From positions 1 through 49,624 of the forward strand of contig JAUVJI010000011.1 in NCBI GenBank assembly GCA_030596605.1: 49,624 nt of DNA, read 5' to 3'. This DNA is from Bacteroidales bacterium. Its GTDB lineage: Bacteria; Bacteroidota; Bacteroidia; Bacteroidales; JAADJA01. The translations under genes and the position numbers were made by a program. The notes beneath the pieces are model-generated. The model searched no databases. It was not told the origin of the DNA and was given only the letters and a program-made list of their open reading frames with translations. This document shows, piece by piece, positions 31,059-39,316 of the stretch. Position 1 is the first letter of the stretch. Each line of letters starts with the position of its first letter.

Positions 31059-32125
31059 GCTTTGATTACCAAATATATTCCCAACAAAATAAAAATAAAA
31101 TTAGGTATCCATACTGAAAGCCAGGGTACGAGGTCGCCCCTGGTAGCAAATACCGTAGATACCTGAAGAAACATAATATATGCAAAGGTTATGGCCATTC
31201 CAAATCCCAGATGCATTCCTATCCCCCCCCTCACTTTCCGACTCGATATGGAAACCCCGATCAATGTCAAGACCAGGGTTGCAAAGGGGAAGGCGATTCG
31301 TTTATGTTTTTCTACTTCATATTCTTTCGCTTTCGGTGAACCTTTAAGCTTCTCTTTTTCGATGAATGCCAACAACTCCGGAAAATTCATGGTTTTTATA
31401 TCATCGAAAATAAGTGTAAATTCACTTGGATGTATATTAATTGTTGTATCCAGTTTTGTTCCTTTTGTAATTACCTCTTTTGCCCCATATAGCTCCCGTA
31501 TAAAATAATTTCTTACTTCCCATTTTACGGATGTACTGTCCCAAATTATCCTATCGGCACTGAGTTTACTGATCAACCTATTATTGTTAAAAGTTTCCAT
31601 GGAGAATTTATAGCCGGTATTAGTCAAATTATTAAAGTTCTCCATGTATACAAATATTCCCGGCTTTATTTGCATATGGATATCTTTTTCGCGATGCCGG
31701 AAAGGATTCTTATGATAAACTTTTTCAAATGCCATCATCTTTTTATTCGTCCTGGGAATTAAAAAATTGGCAAGGTAAAACGACATTAAACCCAAAAATA
31801 CAGCAGATATCAAATAAGGGACAAGAAACCTCCAGAAACTAACCCCTCCACTCAAAATAGCAACAATTTCGCTGTCGGAAGCCATTTTAGAAGTAAAAAA
31901 TATTACAGCAATAAAGGTGAACAGGTAACTGAAAAGATTTACAAAATATGGGATGAAGTTAAGATAATATGAAAATAAAATCTCCTTTAAAGGCGCTTCC
32001 TTTTCAATAAAATCATCAATTTTTTCTGAAATATCAAAAACTATAACGATGACTACAAGTAGCGCAATGGCAAAGAAAAATGTACCAAGGAACTTCTTTA
32101 TTATATATATGTCAATCTTTTTCAA
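31049..32125 (-). CDS. LptF/LptG-family permease
   Basis: 358 residues. LptF and LptG are the membrane subunits of the LptB2FG ABC transporter, which pulls lipopolysaccharide out of the inner membrane. The start MKKIDIYIIKKFLGTFFFAI is the family's standard N-terminus, which supports the TTG start at 32125. Topology fits: TM segments at about 12-34, 55-77 and 98-120, a periplasmic beta-jellyroll of about 130 residues (YHKNPFRHREKDIHMQIKPG to DDIKTMNFPELL), then three TM segments at the C-terminus. Whether it is the F or G partner cannot be told. It follows tgt by 60 bases, a common pairing in this phylum as I recall. Confidence 0.9.
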   Translation of the reverse strand: MKKIDIYIIKKFLGTFFFAIALLVVIVIVFDISEKIDDFIEKEAPLKEILFSYYLNFIPYFVNLFSYLFTFIAVIFFTSKMASDSEIVAILSGGVSFWRFLVPYLISAVFLGLMSFYLANFLIPRTNKKMMAFEKVYHKNPFRHREKDIHMQIKPGIFVYMENFNNLTNTGYKFSMETFNNNRLISKLSADRIIWDSTSVKWEVRNYFIRELYGAKEVITKGTKLDTTINIHPSEFTLIFDDIKTMNFPELLAFIEKEKLKGSPKAKEYEVEKHKRIAFPFATLVLTLIGVSISSRKVRGGIGMHLGFGMAITFAYIMFLQVSTVFATRGDLVPWLSVWIPNFIFILLGIYLVIKAPK

Positions 32126-32185
32126 TACCTGTAAACTATTTCACAAATTTATTTAAAGAATCAGAATGAGTACAAAATAAATGTT

Positions 32186-33316
32186 TTATAATCTGTTTGA
32201 TAATTGTTTGACCATTTTATTTTTCCATTCAACAAATGTGCCTTCAATAATCTTTTCCCTTGCTTGTTTCACCAGCCACATATAGAAAGCCAGGTTATGC
32301 AAACTGGCAATCATGGCACCCAGGATTTCCTGTGCGTGGATCAAATGCCTTAAATAGGCTTTTGTATAAAAACTATCAACAAATGAATTCCCATTTTTAT
32401 CAATCACTGAAAAGTCATTTTTCCATTTTTCATTCTTGATATTGATGATCCCTTCCTGTGTATACAATAATCCATGACGGGCATTGCGTGTTGGCATTAC
32501 ACAATCAAACATGTCAATTCCCAATGAGATACTCTCCAGAATATTGACCGGTGTTCCAACTCCCATTAAATAGCGGGGCTTATCTTTAGGAAGAATATTA
32601 CAAACCAGTTCTGTCATTTCATACATCATTTCATGTGGCTCACCAACCGATAAACCACCAATGGCATTTCCATCCGCACCAAATGAAGCAATCTTTTCAG
32701 CCGATTCTTTTCTCAGATCTTTATACACGCTTCCCTGTACTATCGGGAACAATGACTGTTGATGGTTATATAATGGGCTTGTATTTTTGAAATGGTTGAA
32801 GCATCTGCCCAGCCAGTCATGCGTTAAAACCATTGACTTTTTAGCATAATCATAATCGCAGGGATAAGGTGTGCATTCATCAAATGCCATCATAATATCC
32901 GCGCCTATCTTTCTTTGAATATCAATTACACCTTCGGGAGTAAAGTTATGTTTGGATCCATCAATGTGGGAATTAAAAATAACACCGTCCTTAGATAGTT
33001 TCCTGGTATTAGCCAATGAATAAACCTGGTAACCCCCGCTGTCAGTTAAAATGGGCTTATTCCATCCATTGAATTTATGGAGACCTCCTGCATTTTCTAT
33101 TACTTCCAATCCGGGTCGTAAATACAAATGGTATGTATTTCCAAGAATTATCTGAGCCTGAACATCTTCTTCCAAATCCTTTATATGAACAGCTTTAACA
33201 GCTCCTGCCGTACCTACAGGCATAAAAATAGGGGTTTGTATTTTCCCATGATCAGTGGTTAATTCTCCAGCCCGCGCCGATGATTTATCATCTCCTGCTT
33301 GTACGGTGAAATTCAT
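32186..33316 (-). CDS. tgt: Queuine/preQ1 tRNA-ribosyltransferase lacking zinc cysteines
   Basis: 376 residues, full length for bacterial TGT, which swaps guanine 34 of certain tRNAs for preQ1. Catalytic and substrate motifs are intact: DSGGYQVYSL with Asp92, GGLSVGEP, and GIDMFDCVMPTRNARHG with the nucleophile Asp268. The zinc site is unusual. Counting with the constant +7 offset from E. coli, the three cysteine ligands (302, 304, 307) become Gly309, Ser311 and Asp314, while the histidine remains as His340 in SLHNL. The surrounding DSFYTKAYLRHL is otherwise conserved. I think this loss occurs in other Bacteroidota TGTs, but cannot verify it here. Confidence 0.93.
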   Translation of the reverse strand: MNFTVQAGDDKSSARAGELTTDHGKIQTPIFMPVGTAGAVKAVHIKDLEEDVQAQIILGNTYHLYLRPGLEVIENAGGLHKFNGWNKPILTDSGGYQVYSLANTRKLSKDGVIFNSHIDGSKHNFTPEGVIDIQRKIGADIMMAFDECTPYPCDYDYAKKSMVLTHDWLGRCFNHFKNTSPLYNHQQSLFPIVQGSVYKDLRKESAEKIASFGADGNAIGGLSVGEPHEMMYEMTELVCNILPKDKPRYLMGVGTPVNILESISLGIDMFDCVMPTRNARHGLLYTQEGIINIKNEKWKNDFSVIDKNGNSFVDSFYTKAYLRHLIHAQEILGAMIASLHNLAFYMWLVKQAREKIIEGTFVEWKNKMVKQLSNRL

Positions 33317-33520
33317 AAATGCTCAATATTCAATAAAATAGTAATGAAACTTTCAATGGTGTAAAGATAAATGTATTTCACCTTCTTTAATAAAATACGC
33401 TAAATTCAATATTATTAGGACTTTTGGATGTTCAAATTCTTTTGATAAGTTTTTGGATAAATTAAAATTTTCTATGTTTTGTTTGGATAAATTTGTACTT
33501 AATAAAGATCAAAATATACT

Positions 33521-34645
33521 TTGCACATTGATTTAGATATCGTTCTTCCGGTTTTGCTATATGTTTATGTAGCGGCAATCGTTATTCAGTTACTCTATTT
33601 CTGGATGATCTTCAGCCGGTTTGCTTTTTATAAGAAAAAGAAACTTTCTGACAATTATCCACCTGTTTCTGTTGTAATTTGTGCAAAAGACGAATACCAT
33701 AACCTTAAGAATAATCTCCCTTCAATCTTAAACCAGGATTATCCCGATTTTGAGGTTGTGGTCGTAAATGATGCCTCAGAAGATGAAACCCTTTTTTTAT
33801 TAGAGGATCTCGAGCGTGAGTACGATCATATAAAGGTGGTAAACATAACCCAGGACCTCAATTTTTTCCCGGGTAAAAAATTCGCACTATCACTTGGGAT
33901 AAAATCGGCTAGAAACGAACATCTTTTGCTCACTGATGCTGATTGTGTTCCTGCCGGTTCATCATGGATAAAAAAGATGGCTGGAAACTTCGATTCAAAA
34001 AATGAAGTTGTCCTGGGGTATGGCAAGTATAAAATAGAGAAAGGGTTTTTAAACAGCATAATCCGTTATGAAACTGTAATGACTGCTGTCCAGTATTTTT
34101 CGAATGCACTTATGGGAAATCCATATATGGGTGTCGGCAGGAATCTCGCTTATAAAAAATCCTTGTTTCTAAAACATAAAGGTTTTATCTCCCATTATAA
34201 TGTTGCCTCAGGTGACGACGACCTTTTCATTAATAAAGCTGCCAAAAAAGGCAATACACAAATTGAAATCGATCCGGATAGTTTTACCTTGTCTGATGCA
34301 AAAAAAACATTCAGGGAATGGTGGACACAAAAGCGGAGACATTTATCAACCGGCAGATATTATAAATTCAAGCATAAATTTTTACTTGGGCTTTACTCAT
34401 TCAGTCTCATATTGGCACTAACTCTACTGGTTATACTTTTATCATTTCAGCAATATATTTTAATCGTTTTAGTATTATTTGGAATCAGGATATTGAGTAA
34501 ATTGGTTATCTTTAAAAAATCAGCCGACAGGTTAAACGAAAAGAAATTATTATTATTTTCGCCGCTGATTGAGTTGTTTTTATTGGGTATTTTTCCCATT
34601 ATGGCACTTACAAACCTGGTTTTTAAGCGAAATAAATGGAAGTAG
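33521..34645 (+). CDS. Membrane-anchored family 2 glycosyltransferase
   Basis: 374 residues. One N-terminal TM helix (about 7-27), a cytoplasmic GT-A domain (about 46-280) and two or three C-terminal TM helices (about 288-330 and 345-366). Motifs are VSVVICAKDEYHNL, VVVNDASEDET, the metal-binding LLTDADCVPA (DAD 139-141), SGDDDLF (230-236) and a QxxRW-like FREWWTQKRRHLSTG (264-278). These fit processive or membrane-bound GT2 enzymes that build surface polysaccharide or glycolipid; the acceptor is unknown. The only near-normal start is TTG 33521, because a TAA closes the frame at 33503-33505. That TTG lies inside a -7-like TATACTTTG (33515-33523). It overlaps the sigma-factor gene by 10 bases. 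Confidence 0.85.
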   Translation: MHIDLDIVLPVLLYVYVAAIVIQLLYFWMIFSRFAFYKKKKLSDNYPPVSVVICAKDEYHNLKNNLPSILNQDYPDFEVVVVNDASEDETLFLLEDLEREYDHIKVVNITQDLNFFPGKKFALSLGIKSARNEHLLLTDADCVPAGSSWIKKMAGNFDSKNEVVLGYGKYKIEKGFLNSIIRYETVMTAVQYFSNALMGNPYMGVGRNLAYKKSLFLKHKGFISHYNVASGDDDLFINKAAKKGNTQIEIDPDSFTLSDAKKTFREWWTQKRRHLSTGRYYKFKHKFLLGLYSFSLILALTLLVILLSFQQYILIVLVLFGIRILSKLVIFKKSADRLNEKKLLLFSPLIELFLLGIFPIMALTNLVFKRNKWK

Positions 34646-35241
34646 CACATTTAACAGAAAAAGCATTACGTGATTTCAAACTGGTTCAGCTTGCTATTGA
34701 TGATGGCGACCAGAAAGCTTATGCTGAATTAATGAAGAACTACCGGGATTCATTGTATTTTATGTTGCTCAAGATGACCAACAATCCTCATGATGCAGAG
34801 GATTTAACTATTGAAGCATTTGGGAAGGCATTTAAAAAACTCCATCAGTATACTCCCGATTATGCTTTCAGTACATGGCTGTTTAAGATCGCTTCCAATA
34901 ATTGTATCGATTTTATCCGCAAAAAGAAAAAGTACACTTTCTCCATCGACCAGAATTTTGACGATGAAAAGGGGACTGAACTGGCCAATAAAATTCCTTC
35001 GCAAACCCTTGACCCGGAAGAGGAACTGGTTAAGAAACAAAAAATAAAATTGATGCATGAGGTGGTTGAAAAATTAAAACCACACTACCGCACCCTCATT
35101 GAACTACGTTATTTCAAAGAATTCTCCTACGACGAAATTGCAGAAGAACTTAACCTTCCATTGGGTACTGTTAAAGCCCAGCTCTTCAGGGCAAGGGAAT
35201 TTTTATACCAGATATTGAAAAATTCGAAGGAAAAAATATAG
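34636..35241 (+). CDS. ECF-type RNA polymerase sigma factor
   Basis: 201 residues with the two-domain ECF layout. The sigma-2 region (about 25-100) includes MTNNPHDAEDLTIEAFGKAF and FSTWLFKIASNNCIDFIRKKKK. A linker follows, then sigma-4 (about 135-195), VEKLKPHYRTLIELRYFKEFSYDEIAEELNLPLGTVKAQLFRAREFL with the helix-turn-helix. The ATG overlaps the glycosyltransferase stop, so the two are translationally coupled. No anti-sigma gene follows; the next gene is convergent. Its target promoters cannot be inferred. Confidence 0.92.
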   Translation: MEVAHLTEKALRDFKLVQLAIDDGDQKAYAELMKNYRDSLYFMLLKMTNNPHDAEDLTIEAFGKAFKKLHQYTPDYAFSTWLFKIASNNCIDFIRKKKKYTFSIDQNFDDEKGTELANKIPSQTLDPEEELVKKQKIKLMHEVVEKLKPHYRTLIELRYFKEFSYDEIAEELNLPLGTVKAQLFRAREFLYQILKNSKEKI

Positions 35242-35250
35242 CCAGTTTTT

Positions 35251-35325
35251 TTCACGCAAAGGCGCAGAGACGCAAATATTTTGTTAATAAACAGATAATG
35301 ATTTTCTTCGCGACTTGGCGAGAGA
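35251..35325. repeat. Dispersed 'CGCAAAG-GCGCAGAGACGC' type intergenic repeat
   Basis: The left arm TTCACGCAAAGGCGCAGAG with ACGCAAA after it (35251-35276) and the right arm TTCTTCGCGACTTGGCGAGA (from 35305) form a loose inverted pair. Repeats built from GACGCAAAG units occur between genes in many bacteria, as I recall. It lies between convergent gene ends and may act as a 3' hairpin for both. Confidence 0.45.
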
Positions 35326-35344
35326 CACATATAAGGGAAACATT

Positions 35345-37306
35345 TTATTGCTTTTTCACCAGCTTTTTATAATAATAAATACTCTTTTCAGCTGAAATTT
35401 CAAGAATATAAATTCCATCCGAAATTCCGGTTAAATCAATAACTTGCTTTTCTGTTGCTAAATTATTTGACTTTTCCAATATGACATTACCGTATAAATC
35501 GAAAATTTTCAGAACATAATTTTTTGATTCATTTGAAATCAAAGAAATTTTCCCTTTGGTCGGATTGGGATAAATGCTGATCATTTCCAAATGATCGGTT
35601 TCTTTGATTTTAGTTGCCGGAAGAACAGTGATAAAGTCTTCTTTTATTTCAGACCCACTATAGTAGAATTTCTGACAATGCAATTCAACATCAAATATAC
35701 CTTCTTCAAAATAAACAACAGGTGGAGGATTTTCTCCCGAAAAAGAAGCAGGATCGCCTCCTTCAAAAACCCAATAATAGATTTCAGCAGAATTTGTGGC
35801 GTTAAAAATCACACTATCTCCTTCATTGATAGTTGAATCACTGGCATAAAACTCCGGGTGGAGTGTCCCGTCCCATATATGCATATGGGCTATTTTGTTA
35901 TAATTGTAAATAGAGTATGGATCACCTGATAAACCCGGCTCAATATCATATTGATAAATAATATTCCAGTAATTATCCATGTTCTGAGCAAAGATAGGAA
36001 ATACACATTCATCAAAAATGTGGAGAAGGTCACTGCTAAGATCATATATTTCATCCCAGGAATTTCCTCCATCCAAAGATGCGCGTGACAACAAATGTCT
36101 AGAATATATATTACCAGTATTATACCCATCAACAATCGTAGCATAAACCAGTATGACCTTTCCCTGATCAGTCACATTTAAAGTAGGCATCGTGGCTATT
36201 CCCAGTGAGTAATACCATGGAATACAATACCATGCACAACCCCACCAAAAAGGTTCAATCCCTGTATATGGAGTCCATCCGATAAGATTACCTGTAAGGG
36301 ATAAGGAGTCGGGGTGTAGGCTTTCAGTTGAACTGTAAAAGGGCGCCATGTCCTCCCGCCAGTAGGCAATACCATCGGCAAATTTATCAAACTTCACAGT
36401 GTCGAACTGGGTATTTGAAATAATATTACATAATGCAAAAGCCAAATGTACATTTGATTCCATATCCATTACAACAGATTGGGCGCCTGTATTTGACCAA
36501 ATTGAATCCTGGACTGACACATTCAGTTCGAGGAAAGGATACGGATGCTCCCAGATAATGGTCTTTTGCCAGTTATCCCCATCATCAATTGATTTCATCA
36601 GGATAATGTCGGTAAGATAATCACCTGCAACAAAAGCCAGAGTGCTTCCGACCGGTTCGGCCCAAACAATTGATAATTCAGAAAATCCAAAATAGTCATT
36701 GTTAAAATCAAATTCATGGTGAAGGATGTCCCAGGTCATACCTCCGTCCAGCGACCTGGAATACAATATTTTTCCAATATTATCCTGATATGGTAGTTGT
36801 AAACCTGATTCTTTTTTTAGTGTAAGTAAATGTATTACTTCGTTGTAAAGGCCGGTTGTAACAATTTGCGGGGAATATAATTTTGAATATCCCGGCGGAC
36901 CTGAAATAATAACCTCTTCCCAATCACCTTCACCTTTTGTCAACCTGTAATTAAAATACAAAACGTTCGCTCCCTCTGATACGACTACTTCTCCATTTTC
37001 CATAAATTTTGTATAACTGGGATTTTTAGCAGGTCCAGAGGTTATTGTCTGTTGGGCGAATGCATCCCATGCCTCACCATTATAATAATTATACCCTATC
37101 CCAACATAGTTATAGTCCATAAATCCACAATTCCAGGTAGCTCCTATGGTATTATCTTCAAAGCAAAATACCCTGTTTTGCATGGAGCGGGTAGTTTGTA
37201 CATCATACCAGGTATCTCCAATGTCTACTTCATCTGGAGGCAATGATTGACAAAGACAGAAACAAGCATACAGAATTAAAATGAATGTGGTATATAATTT
37301 TTTCAT
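35345..37306 (-). CDS. T9SS secreted sialidase-like repeat protein, array member 5
   Basis: 653 residues. The signal peptide ends near residue 19 (ACFCLCQ). The body begins with the array signature VDIGDTWYDVQTTRSMQNRV, then NPSYTKFMENGEVVVSEG and the BNR-type motifs YSRSLDGGMTWDI and KSIDDGDNWQKT, suggesting a beta-propeller like sialidases and sortilins. HIFDECVFP near 450 is shared across the array. A PKD-like domain (about 495-572, YYWVFEGGDPASF) and a T9SS sorting domain (about 575-653, ISIYPNPTKGKISL to YYYKKLVKKQ) follow. It is last in a four-gene leftward run with gaps of 7, 5 and 10 bases. Catalytic residues of true sialidases are not evident, so binding and hydrolysis are both open. 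Confidence 0.82.
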   Translation of the reverse strand: MKKLYTTFILILYACFCLCQSLPPDEVDIGDTWYDVQTTRSMQNRVFCFEDNTIGATWNCGFMDYNYVGIGYNYYNGEAWDAFAQQTITSGPAKNPSYTKFMENGEVVVSEGANVLYFNYRLTKGEGDWEEVIISGPPGYSKLYSPQIVTTGLYNEVIHLLTLKKESGLQLPYQDNIGKILYSRSLDGGMTWDILHHEFDFNNDYFGFSELSIVWAEPVGSTLAFVAGDYLTDIILMKSIDDGDNWQKTIIWEHPYPFLELNVSVQDSIWSNTGAQSVVMDMESNVHLAFALCNIISNTQFDTVKFDKFADGIAYWREDMAPFYSSTESLHPDSLSLTGNLIGWTPYTGIEPFWWGCAWYCIPWYYSLGIATMPTLNVTDQGKVILVYATIVDGYNTGNIYSRHLLSRASLDGGNSWDEIYDLSSDLLHIFDECVFPIFAQNMDNYWNIIYQYDIEPGLSGDPYSIYNYNKIAHMHIWDGTLHPEFYASDSTINEGDSVIFNATNSAEIYYWVFEGGDPASFSGENPPPVVYFEEGIFDVELHCQKFYYSGSEIKEDFITVLPATKIKETDHLEMISIYPNPTKGKISLISNESKNYVLKIFDLYGNVILEKSNNLATEKQVIDLTGISDGIYILEISAEKSIYYYKKLVKKQ

Positions 37307-37313
37307 AGTTCTT

Positions 37314-39311
37314 TTATTTTATCAATACTTTTTTTGTAGTACTTATTTTATCTGAATTAATTTTTAAATAATACACTCCTTTGGCATGTCCGGATAAATC
37401 AATCTCTATTACTTCATTATTGAGTGAAATCATTTGCTGAAAAAGCATCTCACCTTTTAGATCAAAAACCTTAATTTCAGTTTCTATTAAGTATGGTAAT
37501 TTTATTACAAATTTCCCTGTTGAAGGATTTGGGTAAATGTTTATCTTTTCCTGTTCATTAGTTTTTTTGATTTTGGTTTCGGGTAAAACAGTGATTAAGT
37601 CTTCCATAATAACAGAATCAGTAATTAAATCATTTGAGGCGATCAACTTTACATCATAAACACCTTGTGTAAAATATGTTATATAGGGATGCAAAGAGCT
37701 TGATGTTTGGGGCGTACCTCCTTCAAAATACCAATGATAAGTTATCGGGCTGGGAAAACCGGTTGTATTATTCCAAAATTGCACACTCTCCCCTTCATGA
37801 ATTGTATCCTGGTAGGCATAAAAATCAATCAAAATAAAATTTGGATTGTCATTTTCAATTTTCATGTACCTAATATAATTCTCTGATGGCATAGGTCCAC
37901 CATTGTCAATATAAAGGCCAGGTTCATTGTCACTCTGATAAATCAAATGAGCATACTCAATATTATGATTAGCACTATAAACAGGAAATACACATTCATC
38001 GAAAATATGGATCAGATCAGAAGTCAGGTCATTAAAATCTCCCCAGGTGTCTCCTCCATCAAATGAAGACCTTGTCCATAAATGACGATAATTTGCAGTA
38101 CCATTATCATAAGTTTCAGTTATTGACGACCAGACAATATTTATATGTGAGTTGTCGTATATAACAACGGTGGGCATTGTTGAAATTCCAAGAGAAGGGT
38201 AAATATTCCAATAAGGTGTTGCCCAGGTAAAATTTAACCCCCAATAACTCCACCCAATTAAACTATAATCTTCCTCAAGCTCTGAGTTTGTGCAATTCCA
38301 ATAGGGACATAATGCGTTCGGATTATTCGAGTAGGCTGGCCTGTCTTCATTCCAGTATACTATCCCATCAGCCCACCAATCATAGTTGTCAGTCCAATCA
38401 ATAGTGTCGGAAAAAATGCAAGTAAGTGAAAATGTAAGATGTACCTTAGAATCAAAATCGAATGATAATGATTGCGAACCTGTATTCGCCCAGAAAGTAT
38501 CAAGAAGCGTAACGTTATGCTCAAAATAAGCAATAGGGTGTTCCCAGACTATAGTCTTTTGCCAGTTATCACCTCCATCCGTAGATTTCAATAGGATAAG
38601 ATCGGTATAGTAATCACCAACCATAAAGGCAAGTGTATTGTTTTTGGGTTCTGCCCAGACAAGCGAGAGTTCCGAAAATCCAAAATAATCCTCATTAAAA
38701 TCAAATTCATGATGGAGGATATCCCAGGTGGTTCCGTAATCAGCAGACCTCGAATATAAAACCTGTCCGGTATTATCCTGGTAATCATCCTCAAATTGAA
38801 TGCTTTCGTCTTTACGTAAAGCCAGCAAATGAATTACTTCGTTGTAAGTACCTGTTGTAACAATTTGAGGAGAAAACAGCTTTTCAAATCCTGCCGGTCC
38901 CTGAAAAATTACTTCTTCCCAATCGCCTTGTCCTTTGGTCATCCTGTAATTAATGTATAATCCATTTTCACCTTCCGATACTACAATTTCTCCATTTTCA
39001 CCGAATTTCGTATAACTTGGATTTTTGGCGGTTCCTGATGTAATGGATTGAGTTGGATAGGGACCCCAGAAATTTCCGTTGTAATAATTATATCCGACAG
39101 CCAAGTCAGGATAAGAAGGCCAATTAAATCCAAAGTTAAAAACTGCACCTATTGTTTCATCCTCGTAAAGATAAATGCGGTTTTGCATGGAGCGGGTGGT
39201 TTGAACATCGTAGAAAGTATTTCCGATGATTTCTTCTTCAGGAGACCATGTTTGAGTAAAACAGATATAAGCAAACAGAAATAAAATGAAAGTTGTAGAT
39301 AATTTTTTCAT
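37314..39311 (-). CDS. T9SS secreted sialidase-like repeat protein, array member 4
   Basis: 665 residues with a signal peptide (LFAYICFTQ). Same layout as its neighbours: EEIIGNTFYDVQTTRSMQNRI, NPSYTKFGENGEIVVSEG, YSRSADYGTTWDI, KSTDGGDNWQKTIVWEHP, HIFDECVFP. A PKD-like domain (about 507-580, YHWYFEGGTPQTSS) and a T9SS domain (about 587-665, INIYPNPSTGKFVI to TTKKVLIK) follow. Protein and DNA are closest to the gene at 39317. Over roughly 75 bases of the sorting domain (from about 37364 here and 39366 there) only a few bases differ. It starts five bases after the stop of that gene. Confidence 0.82.
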   Translation of the reverse strand: MKKLSTTFILFLFAYICFTQTWSPEEEIIGNTFYDVQTTRSMQNRIYLYEDETIGAVFNFGFNWPSYPDLAVGYNYYNGNFWGPYPTQSITSGTAKNPSYTKFGENGEIVVSEGENGLYINYRMTKGQGDWEEVIFQGPAGFEKLFSPQIVTTGTYNEVIHLLALRKDESIQFEDDYQDNTGQVLYSRSADYGTTWDILHHEFDFNEDYFGFSELSLVWAEPKNNTLAFMVGDYYTDLILLKSTDGGDNWQKTIVWEHPIAYFEHNVTLLDTFWANTGSQSLSFDFDSKVHLTFSLTCIFSDTIDWTDNYDWWADGIVYWNEDRPAYSNNPNALCPYWNCTNSELEEDYSLIGWSYWGLNFTWATPYWNIYPSLGISTMPTVVIYDNSHINIVWSSITETYDNGTANYRHLWTRSSFDGGDTWGDFNDLTSDLIHIFDECVFPVYSANHNIEYAHLIYQSDNEPGLYIDNGGPMPSENYIRYMKIENDNPNFILIDFYAYQDTIHEGESVQFWNNTTGFPSPITYHWYFEGGTPQTSSSLHPYITYFTQGVYDVKLIASNDLITDSVIMEDLITVLPETKIKKTNEQEKINIYPNPSTGKFVIKLPYLIETEIKVFDLKGEMLFQQMISLNNEVIEIDLSGHAKGVYYLKINSDKISTTKKVLIK

Positions 39312-39316
39312 CTCTA

